A stretch of 64,000 bases of DNA from an uncultured Lachnospiraceae bacterium. GTDB lineage: Bacteria > Bacillota > Clostridia > Lachnospirales > Lachnospiraceae. A program made the translations under genes and the position numbers. How positions within the stretch are numbered: the first letter of the stretch is position 1; the number at the start of each line of letters is the position of its first letter. A model generated the notes under the pieces. The model did not search any database, was not told where the DNA came from, and saw nothing but the letters and a program-made list of their open reading frames with translations. This document shows, in pieces, positions 54,980-64,000 of the stretch. The stretch is taken from contig CANQSA010000009.1 of the NCBI GenBank assembly GCA_947626415.1, positions 29,935-93,934 of the forward strand, written 5' to 3'.

Positions 54980-55861
54980 ATGGAAGATTATATTGTGCGG
55001 GCAACGGCGGCAGACCGTCAGGTTCGGGCATTTGCCATATACGGAACGAATCTGGTGGAACACGCCAGACAGATCCACAATACCAGCCCGGTTGCTACGG
55101 CGGCCCTGGGCCGGCTGTTATGCGGCGGCGCTATGATGGGCGCCATGATGAAGGGGGAGAACGATATTCTGACCCTGATGATAAAAGGAGACGGTCCGAT
55201 CGGCGGACTGACGGTAACGGCGGATTCCCATGCCAATGTTAAAGGGTATGCGGAGAACCCCAACGTACTGATCCCTGCCAATTATGCCGGCAAGCTGGAT
55301 GTGGGCGCCGCGATCGGCTATGGTGAGCTGACGGTGATCAAGGATATGGGACTGAAAGAACCCTATGTCAGTACGACGCCGCTGGGAACCAGTGAAGTGG
55401 CGGAGGATCTGACTTATTATTTCGCAAAAAGCGAGCAGGTGCCGTCGGCGGTTGCGCTGGGGGTATTGATGAATAAAAACAATACGGTAAAACAGGCGGG
55501 CGGCTTTATCATTCAGCTGATGCCATTTGCTGAGGAACGGGTCATTGCGGCGCTGGAAAAAAAGATTGCCGCCGTCACTTCGGTAACTTCCATGCTGGAA
55601 CAGGGTATGACGCCGGAGGATCTCTTACGGTATGTGACCGGCGATCTGGGAGAACTGGAAGTAACCGACCGGATCCCGACCCGATTTTTCTGTAACTGCA
55701 GTAAAGAGCGGGTTTCCAAAGCAATCGTCAGCATTGGGAAAAAAGATCTGCAGGAAATGATCGACGAAGGCAGATCCATTGAAGTCAACTGCCATTTCTG
55801 CAATACCGATTATACATTTACGGTGTCGGAACTGGAGCAGCTGATGAAGCATGCCGGTTAA
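54980..55861 (+). CDS. hslO: Hsp33, redox-regulated holdase chaperone
   Basis: A 293-residue chaperone that becomes active when its four zinc-binding cysteines are oxidised. The C-terminal switch has CNC and CHFC, and the N-terminal part has the typical EHARQIHNTSPVATAALGR. ATG 54980 is the most usual start, though in-frame ATGs at 54956 and 54968 also occur. The terminator follows directly. The operon links it to the SEC-C and methyltransferase genes. Confidence 0.95.
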   Translation: MEDYIVRATAADRQVRAFAIYGTNLVEHARQIHNTSPVATAALGRLLCGGAMMGAMMKGENDILTLMIKGDGPIGGLTVTADSHANVKGYAENPNVLIPANYAGKLDVGAAIGYGELTVIKDMGLKEPYVSTTPLGTSEVAEDLTYYFAKSEQVPSAVALGVLMNKNNTVKQAGGFIIQLMPFAEERVIAALEKKIAAVTSVTSMLEQGMTPEDLLRYVTGDLGELEVTDRIPTRFFCNCSKERVSKAIVSIGKKDLQEMIDEGRSIEVNCHFCNTDYTFTVSELEQLMKHAG

Positions 55862-55881
55862 AGAAAAACGGCATAGAAAAT

Positions 55882-55929
55882 AAAAATATCCGTTATCCAA
55901 CAGAGATCCTGTCGGTAACGGATATTTTT
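55882..55929. terminator. Bidirectional terminator
   Basis: AAAAATATCCGTTA with TAACGGATATTTTT, 14-bp stem and a 20-base loop. T tracts occur on both strands, which suits hslO and the convergent cspA-type gene. Confidence 0.85.
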
Positions 55930-56028
55930 AAACTCAATCGTAACGCGCGTTCGGTCATTTCTAAATAAAATTCTTTCACATTTTCAAGTAAAAATTTATT
56001 TATAGAACAGGCACCGTATTACGATGGA

Positions 56029-56229
56029 TTAAAGTTTGGTTACATTTGTAGCCTGAGGACCTTTGGCACCTTCTACTACGTCATACTCAACAGCCTGACC
56101 GTCTTCCAATGTCTTAAATCCTTCCATGTTCAGACCGGAAAAATGTACGAATACATCTTTTCCGCTCTCGTCGGAAATAAATCCGTACCCTTTCTGGTTG
56201 TTGAACCACTTTACTGTACCCTTGTTCAT
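56029..56229 (-). CDS. Cold-shock protein, CspA family
   Basis: A 66-residue nucleic-acid-binding protein with RNP1 KGYGFI and RNP2 VFVHF and the opening [18 protein letters not shown]. It acts as an RNA chaperone. ATG 56229 follows GGAGGTATCG; a longer upstream frame is not needed. The leader between the -10 and the start is about 50 nt, which is short for the thermosensor-type leader of E. coli cspA. Confidence 0.96.
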   Translation of the reverse strand: MNKGTVKWFNNQKGYGFISDESGKDVFVHFSGLNMEGFKTLEDGQAVEYDVVEGAKGPQATNVTKL

Positions 56230-56277
56230 AGCGATACCTCCAAAAATATTTATGATTGAATTTTCCAACCACGGCTA

Positions 56278-56306
56278 ATCATATCACATTTAGACAAGCG
56301 TGTCAA
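56278..56306 (-). promoter_or_regulatory. Promoter of the cold-shock gene
   Basis: On the minus strand, TTGACA (56301-56306) and TATGAT (56278-56283), spacer 17; starts 19 bases after the ABC permease stop. Confidence 0.8.
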
Positions 56307-56324
56307 ATAATATATCCATTCTTT

Positions 56325-57395
56325 TTATAAAGCAAAATACCATGCGGGCGGAAACAGATATTTAACGTAAGCCAGAACCGGCAGCCAGGTCTCCGCGGAA
56401 AAGAACATGGGCGTGCAGATCACACCGCCCAGAGTCAGCACCGGGATCAGCGCGGTAAAGGTCAGCATATGCGGGATCAGGCCCGATAAAAACCAGGCAG
56501 ACAGTACTGTCAGAAGACTGTAGAGCAGAAGCCGCAGAAAGCCAATCCAGGATGCCGCGGATAAATCCATAATCCAAAGAAACAGACAGCCTGAAAAACA
56601 GCATAGGAGCGTGGGGATCAGACCGTAAAAGAGCCGCAGAAAATGAATCCGCCGTTTCGGCATGGAACCGAAAGCGCCGCGGTCCCGGTCCTGATACCAG
56701 ACAACGCAGCCCGCAAATGCCGCGATAAAAATAAACAGCGCGACAAAGCCCATACAGGGGGAAAGCAGATAGGCAGCACGATCCGGTTCCAGAGAATCCG
56801 CCTCGATCGTTCGGTTGTAGTCAAACTGCAGGGTGTAATTCCCGTTATTATAGGTATCGTAAACAGGCCGCATGGCAGCGCGGATCTCATCCTCACGCAT
56901 AGCGGAAAACAGACCGGAATCCACAGTATCATGGATCAGAGTCTCAAACGAGATTTCCTGAAAAAAAGTGGAAACCACCAGCTCATTGATCACACTGGTA
57001 AGCAGCGCGTCCGGCGCTTCATAGACCGTAACACTGTTCTGCAGGCGGTCTTCCAGGATCAGAGTCTGCAGATTATCCGGCAGGACATATCCGCATTGAA
57101 TCTCGTCCCGGATTACGGCTTCCCGCAGATCGGACACGGAATCATAAGCGGTAAAGACAATCAAGCCTTTATGCGCGTACAGACGGCCGGCTATCTTTTC
57201 TGCAAGCTGTCCGTCCACGGTTTGGGAATCCGATGCCGCAATACAGACGCCGACAGGGACTGCTGTTTGAAACGAAGGAAGCACAGCCTGCAGGATCAGT
57301 CCGCCTGCAGGGAGCAAAAGCAGCAGGATCAGAAAAAAAGGTTTTTTCAGAAATCGTTTTAGGAAAACCGGAATCCAGTTCTTTATGAAATGCAT
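56325..57395 (-). CDS. ABC-2 exporter permease (second system), subunit 2
   Basis: A 356-residue membrane protein with an N-terminal helix (about 18-38), an extracytoplasmic domain (to about 210) and a C-terminal cluster of about five helices. The last helix (FPPAWYFAL) ends bluntly at the stop. It is a diverged partner of the permease upstream and would form a heterodimer with it. The 15-base gap to the previous gene supports one operon. The substrate is unknown. Confidence 0.85.
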   Translation of the reverse strand: MHFIKNWIPVFLKRFLKKPFFLILLLLLPAGGLILQAVLPSFQTAVPVGVCIAASDSQTVDGQLAEKIAGRLYAHKGLIVFTAYDSVSDLREAVIRDEIQCGYVLPDNLQTLILEDRLQNSVTVYEAPDALLTSVINELVVSTFFQEISFETLIHDTVDSGLFSAMREDEIRAAMRPVYDTYNNGNYTLQFDYNRTIEADSLEPDRAAYLLSPCMGFVALFIFIAAFAGCVVWYQDRDRGAFGSMPKRRIHFLRLFYGLIPTLLCCFSGCLFLWIMDLSAASWIGFLRLLLYSLLTVLSAWFLSGLIPHMLTFTALIPVLTLGGVICTPMFFSAETWLPVLAYVKYLFPPAWYFAL

Positions 57396-57410
57396 GGAAA
57401 CCTCCTATTT

Positions 57411-58604
57411 CTATTTTGTCCGCAGAATGCGGATCAGGACCGTCAGTGAGAAAAATACGGCTGTGCTAAGAAGCATGGCAACAGCGTTGTAAGCGGAAAA
57501 TACGCCCAGAAATGCGGACGTCAGTCCGTTCATCATATAGGTAGTCGGCAGAAACCGGGCGATAGCGGAGCAAAATCCGGGAAGCAGCGGCAGCGGACAG
57601 ATACAGCCGGACAGCAGGCAGAGTCCGAACGCGCTGCAGAGTACCAGAAAAACGGTTCCGATCCCGCCATCACTGATCTCATAGAGAAACAGAAGAAGCG
57701 AGCAGGCCGCAAGCAGCAGACAGAGCGCCGTCAGAATCAGCGGAAGCACGGGAACGCTCCACAGGATCCATGCCGGCAGCAAAATGCAGAGCAGCAGGAT
57801 CAGATACAGAAAACCGAGTCCTGTAAATTTCGCGGTAATGGTAGAGATCACCGAAAATCCGGACTGCCGAAACTGTGCCAGCAGACATTTGGAATCCCGC
57901 GTCAGATAACGGATGCAGGGAATCCCCCACAACAATAAAAACAGGATACAGCCGCCTGCCAGGAAAAACTGCAGCACATTGAGGGAACCGGTTGCGCCCA
58001 CGGTCTGCGCCCGGAAAATGGATTCCCGGCTTAATACCAGAGAAATATAGGCGCTTTCCAGACGGTCATAGGCTGCCTGCAGCGGTTTGCCGTCCCGGTC
58101 GCAGAGCCGGTAAAAATCTCTTGCCGTGTAATTGCCCGCCTGGGTGGAACCCAGGATCTGCATCGCGGCGTTGGCGATCTCCTCAAAAATAAGGGCTTCA
58201 TAGCCGACCTCGTTCGCAAAATCAATCCGGATCGGCAGATTTTCTCCGCTGGCAATACTGCTTACAAAGCCCTTTGGAATGGTGGCAACCGCCGCCAGTT
58301 CATTGTTTTCCAGTTCCCTGGCCGCTTCTTCTGCGTCCGGGAATACAAATTCGCAGGCACTTCGGGTACTGGCGGACTGTGTAGTCGCCAGCCGGATCGC
58401 CATAGCGGTAAAAAAGGAGTCGTCTTCCAGCACAAAAGCGATCTTAGCCTTATTTAGTTCCTGTTCTCCGTAGAGCAGGTGCTGTCCGCAGAAGATCACG
58501 GCGCCGATCACGGCCAGAAGCACGGCAGTACCGAGCAGGATCCGGGGCAGACAGCGCAGCGCCCGCTTTAGTTCCAGTTGACATAAGATAACAAATCGTT
58601 TCAT
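57411..58604 (-). CDS. ABC-2 exporter permease (second system), subunit 1
   Basis: A 397-residue permease with the same layout as its neighbour: N-terminal helix (about 20-45), large external domain (to about 215) and a C-terminal membrane part. It starts inside the stop region of the ATPase gene with a 4-base ATGA overlap, so synthesis is coupled. The ATPase is on the 5' side, as in many export operons. Confidence 0.87.
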   Translation of the reverse strand: MKRFVILCQLELKRALRCLPRILLGTAVLLAVIGAVIFCGQHLLYGEQELNKAKIAFVLEDDSFFTAMAIRLATTQSASTRSACEFVFPDAEEAARELENNELAAVATIPKGFVSSIASGENLPIRIDFANEVGYEALIFEEIANAAMQILGSTQAGNYTARDFYRLCDRDGKPLQAAYDRLESAYISLVLSRESIFRAQTVGATGSLNVLQFFLAGGCILFLLLWGIPCIRYLTRDSKCLLAQFRQSGFSVISTITAKFTGLGFLYLILLLCILLPAWILWSVPVLPLILTALCLLLAACSLLLFLYEISDGGIGTVFLVLCSAFGLCLLSGCICPLPLLPGFCSAIARFLPTTYMMNGLTSAFLGVFSAYNAVAMLLSTAVFFSLTVLIRILRTK

Positions 58605-59263
58605 CGTTTCGATCCATTCTGTAAGATATGCAGCAGTTCCGTTCCGCGCAGCGTCGCCGGCTGCGGCAGGAGTCTGCCGTCTTTTAACAGATAAAGCCGG
58701 CTGCAGAGATCCAGGTCGGCTTCCTCGTGGGTAGTCAGGACCGCGCTGTTCCCGTTTGCCAGGTATTGCTTTAAGAAAGCGCGGATCTGATATTTGCAGG
58801 GCAGATCCAGGGCGGCGCCGGGTTCGTCCAGCAGCAGGATTGCGGGATCGGATGCCATGGCAATGGCAATGCTGACCCGTTTTTTCTGTCCGCCGGATAA
58901 TTTCCGGATCTGTTGTTTATAAAAAGGCGTGATTCCAAGCAGCTTCAAATACGGACGGGCGGCGTCCGGATCGGAATACCACAGCTTTAGGTTGTCCCGG
59001 ACAGATAAATCCGGGATCAGCGGATTGTCCTGTGGAACCAGGCCGATCTTTCGGAAAATGGACCGACCGGATTTCCCATTCAGCGTAATGGAGCCGCCGT
59101 CGGCTTTTGCGATACCCGACAATACGGAAAGCAGAGTGGATTTTCCGCAGCCGTTTACGCCCACGATCCCGACGCATTCGCCGGGGGAGAGCGTAAAAGA
59201 GACATCGGTCAGGATCCGATGCTTTCCATAGGATTTTTGAATGTGTTCTGCCTGCAACCTCAT
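58601..59263 (-). CDS. ABC-2 exporter ATPase (second system)
   Basis: A 220-residue ABC ATPase. Walker A is GVNGCGKST, the signature LSGGQKKRVSIA and Walker B LLLDEPGAALD. A cysteine in the Walker A (NGCGKS) is a common variant. Shorter than the first system's ATPase, without the C-terminal extension. CAGAGGTGTC precedes the start. The three genes form an exporter separate from the one at 9102. Confidence 0.92.
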   Translation of the reverse strand: MRLQAEHIQKSYGKHRILTDVSFTLSPGECVGIVGVNGCGKSTLLSVLSGIAKADGGSITLNGKSGRSIFRKIGLVPQDNPLIPDLSVRDNLKLWYSDPDAARPYLKLLGITPFYKQQIRKLSGGQKKRVSIAIAMASDPAILLLDEPGAALDLPCKYQIRAFLKQYLANGNSAVLTTHEEADLDLCSRLYLLKDGRLLPQPATLRGTELLHILQNGSKR

Positions 59264-59313
59264 AGTGACACCTCTGAAGAATCTCTGAAAATTTCATTTG
59301 CAATTTCTTAAAC

Positions 59314-59342
59314 AGTATACAATGAAACGACATGTTTTACAA
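59314..59342 (-). promoter_or_regulatory. Promoter of the second ABC exporter operon
   Basis: On the minus strand, TTGTAA (59337-59342) and TATACT (59314-59319), spacer 17. Divergent from the glpK promoter nine bases away. Confidence 0.7.
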
Positions 59343-59348
59343 CAATAA

Positions 59349-60890
<1,542 letters not shown>

Positions 60891-60905
60891 AAATATAATT
60901 TGTGC

Positions 60906-60934
60906 TTGACATCATAAACAGAATGTGATAAGAT
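60906..60934 (+). promoter_or_regulatory. Promoter of the SpaA-type adhesin gene
   Basis: TTGACA at 60906-60911 and TAAGAT at 60929-60934, spacer 17. A leader of about 230 nt follows. Confidence 0.8.
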
Positions 60935-61092
60935 TCACATAGAGAGGGATAATTAAACGCATGAAACGGAAAGTTGCCTTGTACATTGGCAACTTGATAG
61001 AATATGTTGTTTAAGACAGCGCTCTCGGATCGGGAATTTGGAATGCCGTTTGGAGGAACTTGATATTTCAAAATAATAGAATAGGTCAGAAG
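60935..61092 (+). ncRNA. Structured leader of the adhesin gene, class unknown
   Basis: The leader between promoter and terminator. It starts with AAGTTGCC...GGCAACTT (60971-60995), a hairpin of 8 bp. It holds a repeated AACTTGATA at about 60991 and 61057. It lacks the conserved cores of c-di-GMP-I/II, T-box, cobalamin and SAM riboswitches as far as I can read by eye. A terminator follows directly. Confidence 0.45.
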
Positions 61093-61131
61093 GAAAAGTC
61101 TTAGACGAAAGTTTAAGGCTTTTCTTTTTTT
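61093..61131 (+). terminator. Intrinsic terminator inside the adhesin leader
   Basis: GAAAAGTCTTAGAC pairs with GTTTAAGGCTTTTC (one G-U and one mismatch-type pair) around a GAAA tetraloop, then seven T. It lies 42 bases before the start codon, a typical attenuator position. Confidence 0.85.
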
Positions 61132-61172
61132 CATAAACAAATAAGGAATGGAGATCAGAATGGAGGGATTTT

Positions 61173-64000
61173 ATGCGTGAAAAAAAACAGAGCAGATGGA
61201 AACGGATCATTGCCGGACTGTTGGCGGCTGCACTCCTTTTTGCCGGTGCGGGGATAGAACCGCTCGGCGGTGTGAAGGCGTATGCGGCGTCCGGCTACGC
61301 ATGGGCCGGCAGCAGATTTTTCGGAGATGTATATTGGCTGTATGTACAGGATGCGGCTACGCCTACGCGCACGGACGCGGCTTTTTGCGCCAAGCGGGGA
61401 ACGACACTGGTTCACACACTGACGCGGTCGTCTGCCATACCCTACAGCGGAGACCGGCTTGCGATCTTAAAAGCGGCATGGTGGTTCTGGGACGCCAAAA
61501 AGGACGGGAGAGTAAATGGATTTCCGGAGGGTGAGCGCTATGTAGTAGGAAGAATGATGACCTGGGCAGTCACGAACGGAAATGCGGATACGGCAGACGA
61601 GGTGATCCAGTATATCCGCGCAAATGCGCTGTCGTATGCTGCAAAATATCAGACGGCAATCCGGTCGGTGATCGCAAGCGCATTAAACGGCGAACTGAAT
61701 GTGACCCTTTACTATTACAGTGCGGACGGAAACGGGACACAGCCCTTGCTGCAGGGATATGTAAAAGAAATTGAAAAAGTGGGACTTTCCTTAGTCAAAA
61801 GCGGCGCCCACACCGGGACGGCGGCATGTCGGAACGGAGCGGTTTACGGGGTGTATGCGAAAAAAGACAAGAGTGGAAATGATGTTGACCGAAATTCCCT
61901 GATCATGCGCTTTCCGGCTACCGATACAAACGGGAAGGCAGTGATCGCGCCGACAGAGAAGCTGAAACCCTATACCGTGTATTTCGTCAAAGAGATTAAG
62001 GCACCGTACAATTGTCAGCTGAACCAGACAGTTTACTCGGTTACAACGGGCGGAAACGGAAGCACGGTGAGCGTGAACGGAGGGTCCGGCGTAAAGGACG
62101 AAGAATGCGCGGCACAGGTGACGGTAACGAAGCTGGATCAGGACCTGGGGACCAGTGTGCCCATAAAAGGGGCGGAATTTACCCTTTATGAATATAAAGC
62201 CTCGGACCGAAAATATCATAAAATGGCAGCTTCGCATATTTCGGACGGAAAGAACGTGATCGTTACGGATCAGGATGGGAAGGCGGTCAGCGGAAAGTTA
62301 TACAGTACCGCCCAGAATCAGGGAAAGTTTTATATTGCGGAGACAAAAGCTGCAGACGGATATTTACTGCCGGATCCTGCGCCCGGAAAATACTTTACTG
62401 TACGTGCGGGAACGGCTGTAACGCAGGTAACGTTTCAGGTAAAGAATGCGAAAGAGAAGGGATATCTGGAAATCCTTAAAAAAGATGACGGAGCGGTCGC
62501 GGCGGCGATCGATCTAAGCGCGGCGTTTGCGGTGTACAGCGATGCGGCGTGTAAGAACAGGGTAGGGAGCATTGAAACAGATCTCAATGGGAAAACCAAG
62601 AAAAAACTGGCGCTTCCGTGCCTGCAGACAGGAACGGTCTATTATGTCAGAGAGACAGACTGTTCGGACGGCCTGACAAAGAATCCGAAGGTTTTTTCCG
62701 TGCTGATCACGCCGGACAAGACGGCAGAGTTTCCCTACCGGCTGACCGTGCCGAATACGCGCTGGAAACTGAAACTGAAGATTCCGAAAATAGACGCTGT
62801 TACCGGAAAAGGATTGGGCGCCGCGAAATTTACGATTTATAACTGGAACCAAAAAAGCGGGAAATATGAAATTATGAGTCCGGATCTTATAGAAGCAAAC
62901 AGTCGGGGCGAGACAAATCAGATCAGCAGCGACGCCGTTACCGGTGAAGCGATCAGCGGATGGCTTTATTATACGAGTCAAAACCAGGGCAGATTTATGG
63001 TAATGGAAACAAAAGCGCCTGCCGGATACCAGAAAGACGGCAGAGTCTGGTATGTGAGACTGAATCGGGAAAATAACGGAACGATGGTCGTCTATCCCGG
63101 TTCTGCAAAGTGGCCCAACCAACCGAAACCGGGGAAGATCAGTCTTCAAAAAGGCTTACAGGATTATACCGGCAAAGATCTGCCGGATCAGGCAGATTAT
63201 TCCGGGATCCAATACAACATTTACGACAGAGACGATAAAAAAGCAGGCACGATTACGTTAGACGCATCCGGTTACGGCGTTAGCGGCGATCTGACTCCGG
63301 GCGAATACTATGTGGAAGAAGTTGTATCCACGCTGCCGGACAACATGGTAGTCGGCGTATCCGGAAAAACCATGAAGGTAACGGTGAAGTCAGAACAGAC
63401 GACAGCCTATACCTATAAACAGACCAATAATGTCACGAAGGACGGAACGGCTTCCGGCACAACCTTTCAAATGAATGCGCTGATCAATGTGATCAAGAGC
63501 ATGGAAGTCAATGTTTTAAAGACAGATGAGGAAAGCGAATATTTGGAGGGAGCTGAGTTTTCTCTGTACCAGTGGTCAAACAAAACAAAGACTTATGTTC
63601 TGGTAAAGGGAGGACTAGTCAGCGATGCCTTTGGCGATATTGCGTATAGCACGCTTTATTACACAAAAGATAACGGCGGACGCTTCAAATTGGTCGAAAC
63701 AAAGGCTCCGGCCGGATATAAGATTTCCGAGGACAGCCCTTATGTCTTTACCTTTGCGGATGCGAAGAAAAAAGCAGATACAACTGCGAGCGTCACAACG
63801 AAATATGCGCCCAGTTATTATAAAGGACCGTGGAATGCCGATACGACGTATGCAAAAGGCGATCTGACATATCTATCGGTTACAGATCGTGATGGGATAA
63901 AAAGAGAGCTTTTATTCCAGGCGGTCAGAAGCAGCACGGGGAAAAATCCGACGCAGTATCCGGGCTATATCAACGGGGCATACGGGTATACGGTTTATTG
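61173..64000 (+). CDS. SpaA-type multidomain adhesin (3' end missing)
   Basis: The frame stays open from ATG 61173 to the window end, at least 942 residues, with no stop. A signal peptide (about 1-33; IIAGLLAAALLFAGAG, cleaved near AYAA) precedes an N-terminal domain with AAFCAKRG and MMTWAVTNG, reminiscent of a thioester domain. Then come several SpaA/prealbumin-like domains, recognised by repeated GAEFTLYE/AEFSLYQ starts and ETKAPAGY ends with Lys and Glu placed for isopeptide bonds. Near the end, GPWNADTTYAKGDLTYL...LFQAVR resembles a chitin-type carbohydrate-binding module. GGAGGG precedes the start. Likely wall-linked adhesin. Confidence 0.85.
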   Translation, partial: MREKKQSRWKRIIAGLLAAALLFAGAGIEPLGGVKAYAASGYAWAGSRFFGDVYWLYVQDAATPTRTDAAFCAKRGTTLVHTLTRSSAIPYSGDRLAILKAAWWFWDAKKDGRVNGFPEGERYVVGRMMTWAVTNGNADTADEVIQYIRANALSYAAKYQTAIRSVIASALNGELNVTLYYYSADGNGTQPLLQGYVKEIEKVGLSLVKSGAHTGTAACRNGAVYGVYAKKDKSGNDVDRNSLIMRFPATDTNGKAVIAPTEKLKPYTVYFVKEIKAPYNCQLNQTVYSVTTGGNGSTVSVNGGSGVKDEECAAQVTVTKLDQDLGTSVPIKGAEFTLYEYKASDRKYHKMAASHISDGKNVIVTDQDGKAVSGKLYSTAQNQGKFYIAETKAADGYLLPDPAPGKYFTVRAGTAVTQVTFQVKNAKEKGYLEILKKDDGAVAAAIDLSAAFAVYSDAACKNRVGSIETDLNGKTKKKLALPCLQTGTVYYVRETDCSDGLTKNPKVFSVLITPDKTAEFPYRLTVPNTRWKLKLKIPKIDAVTGKGLGAAKFTIYNWNQKSGKYEIMSPDLIEANSRGETNQISSDAVTGEAISGWLYYTSQNQGRFMVMETKAPAGYQKDGRVWYVRLNRENNGTMVVYPGSAKWPNQPKPGKISLQKGLQDYTGKDLPDQADYSGIQYNIYDRDDKKAGTITLDASGYGVSGDLTPGEYYVEEVVSTLPDNMVVGVSGKTMKVTVKSEQTTAYTYKQTNNVTKDGTASGTTFQMNALINVIKSMEVNVLKTDEESEYLEGAEFSLYQWSNKTKTYVLVKGGLVSDAFGDIAYSTLYYTKDNGGRFKLVETKAPAGYKISEDSPYVFTFADAKKKADTTASVTTKYAPSYYKGPWNADTTYAKGDLTYLSVTDRDGIKRELLFQAVRSSTGKNPTQYPGYINGAYGYTVY

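Noticed and set aside
60935..61092. c-di-GMP, T-box, SAM or cobalamin riboswitch in the adhesin leader
   Set aside because: I compared by eye for the conserved cores (GEMM CACGCACAGGGCAAACC, T-box AGGGUGGNACCGCG) and found none. The element stays unclassified.

Overview
The window reads as chromosomal core sequence from an anaerobic, low-to-mid GC Gram-positive of the Lachnospiraceae type. This is inferred from rubrerythrin, rubredoxin and Trx/TrxR instead of aerobic oxidative-stress genes, a ferredoxin-tailed aldo/keto reductase, families common in that group (DUF5685, DUF4250, DUF1292, DUF368, DUF1385, DUF815), dense co-directional operons with strong AGGAGG ribosome sites, sigma-A promoters of TTGACA-17-TATAAT type, and two secreted surface proteins. 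No tRNA, rRNA, CRISPR array, integrase or insertion sequence was seen. No gene-free stretch exceeds 300 bases.

Layout. 1-3951: the end of an M3 oligopeptidase, then zinc-ribbon membrane protein, DUF5685, J-domain/TPR protein and MYG1-like hydrolase. 4038-4607: a lone P-loop kinase with its own promoter and terminator. 4719-8985: ferrous iron uptake (feoAB), then rubrerythrin, thioredoxin and thioredoxin reductase. 9102-12628: an ABC-2 exporter with one ATPase and two permeases. 12655-16293: small unknown, gltX, UvrD/PcrA-type helicase. 16389-20225: a 1278-residue secreted, duplicated GLUG-repeat protein with a wall-anchor-like tail. 20308-21286 (minus): DUF1292 protein and a corrinoid adenosyltransferase-like ATPase. 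21453-28570: GH13 glycosidase, folC-folP-folBK, pheA, DUF815 ATPase and rubredoxin.

28595-31339: a repeat/hairpin region, then a CadC-like metal sensor with a palindromic operator, a free-standing HMA protein and a CPC-type P1B ATPase, forming a self-regulated soft-metal efflux operon. 31362-36007: DUF4250, MATE transporter, polysaccharide deacetylase, DUF368 carrier and (minus) malic enzyme. 36206-42214: rho, rpmE, DUF1385, prmC, prfA and an aldo/keto reductase. 42427-43524: an AT-rich accessory patch with an Rpn/PD-(D/E)XK protein and a small coiled-coil ORF. 43769-50352: zinc-ribbon protein, glmM, class I aminotransferase, hisC-like gene and clpB with an inverted repeat inside its promoter.

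50356-53456 (minus): a small membrane protein, an MBOAT acyltransferase and a DHHW/AlgJ-like protein, a likely cell-surface glycan O-acetylation set. 53651-55861: SEC-C protein, methyltransferase and Hsp33. 56029-59263 (minus): cold-shock protein and a second ABC-2 exporter. 59406-60890: glycerol kinase. 60906-64000: a promoter, a ~200-nt leader ending in an intrinsic terminator, and the first 942 codons of a SpaA-type multidomain adhesin that runs off the window.

The most interesting unexplained signals are (a) the long attenuator-like leader in front of the adhesin, (b) a recurrent short element, stop codon + ACGCTCCGGAAAGGAGG, between genes, (c) the palindrome in the clpB promoter, and (d) the back-to-back promoters at 53528-53596. 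All functions are inferred from sequence reading alone; no database search was run.
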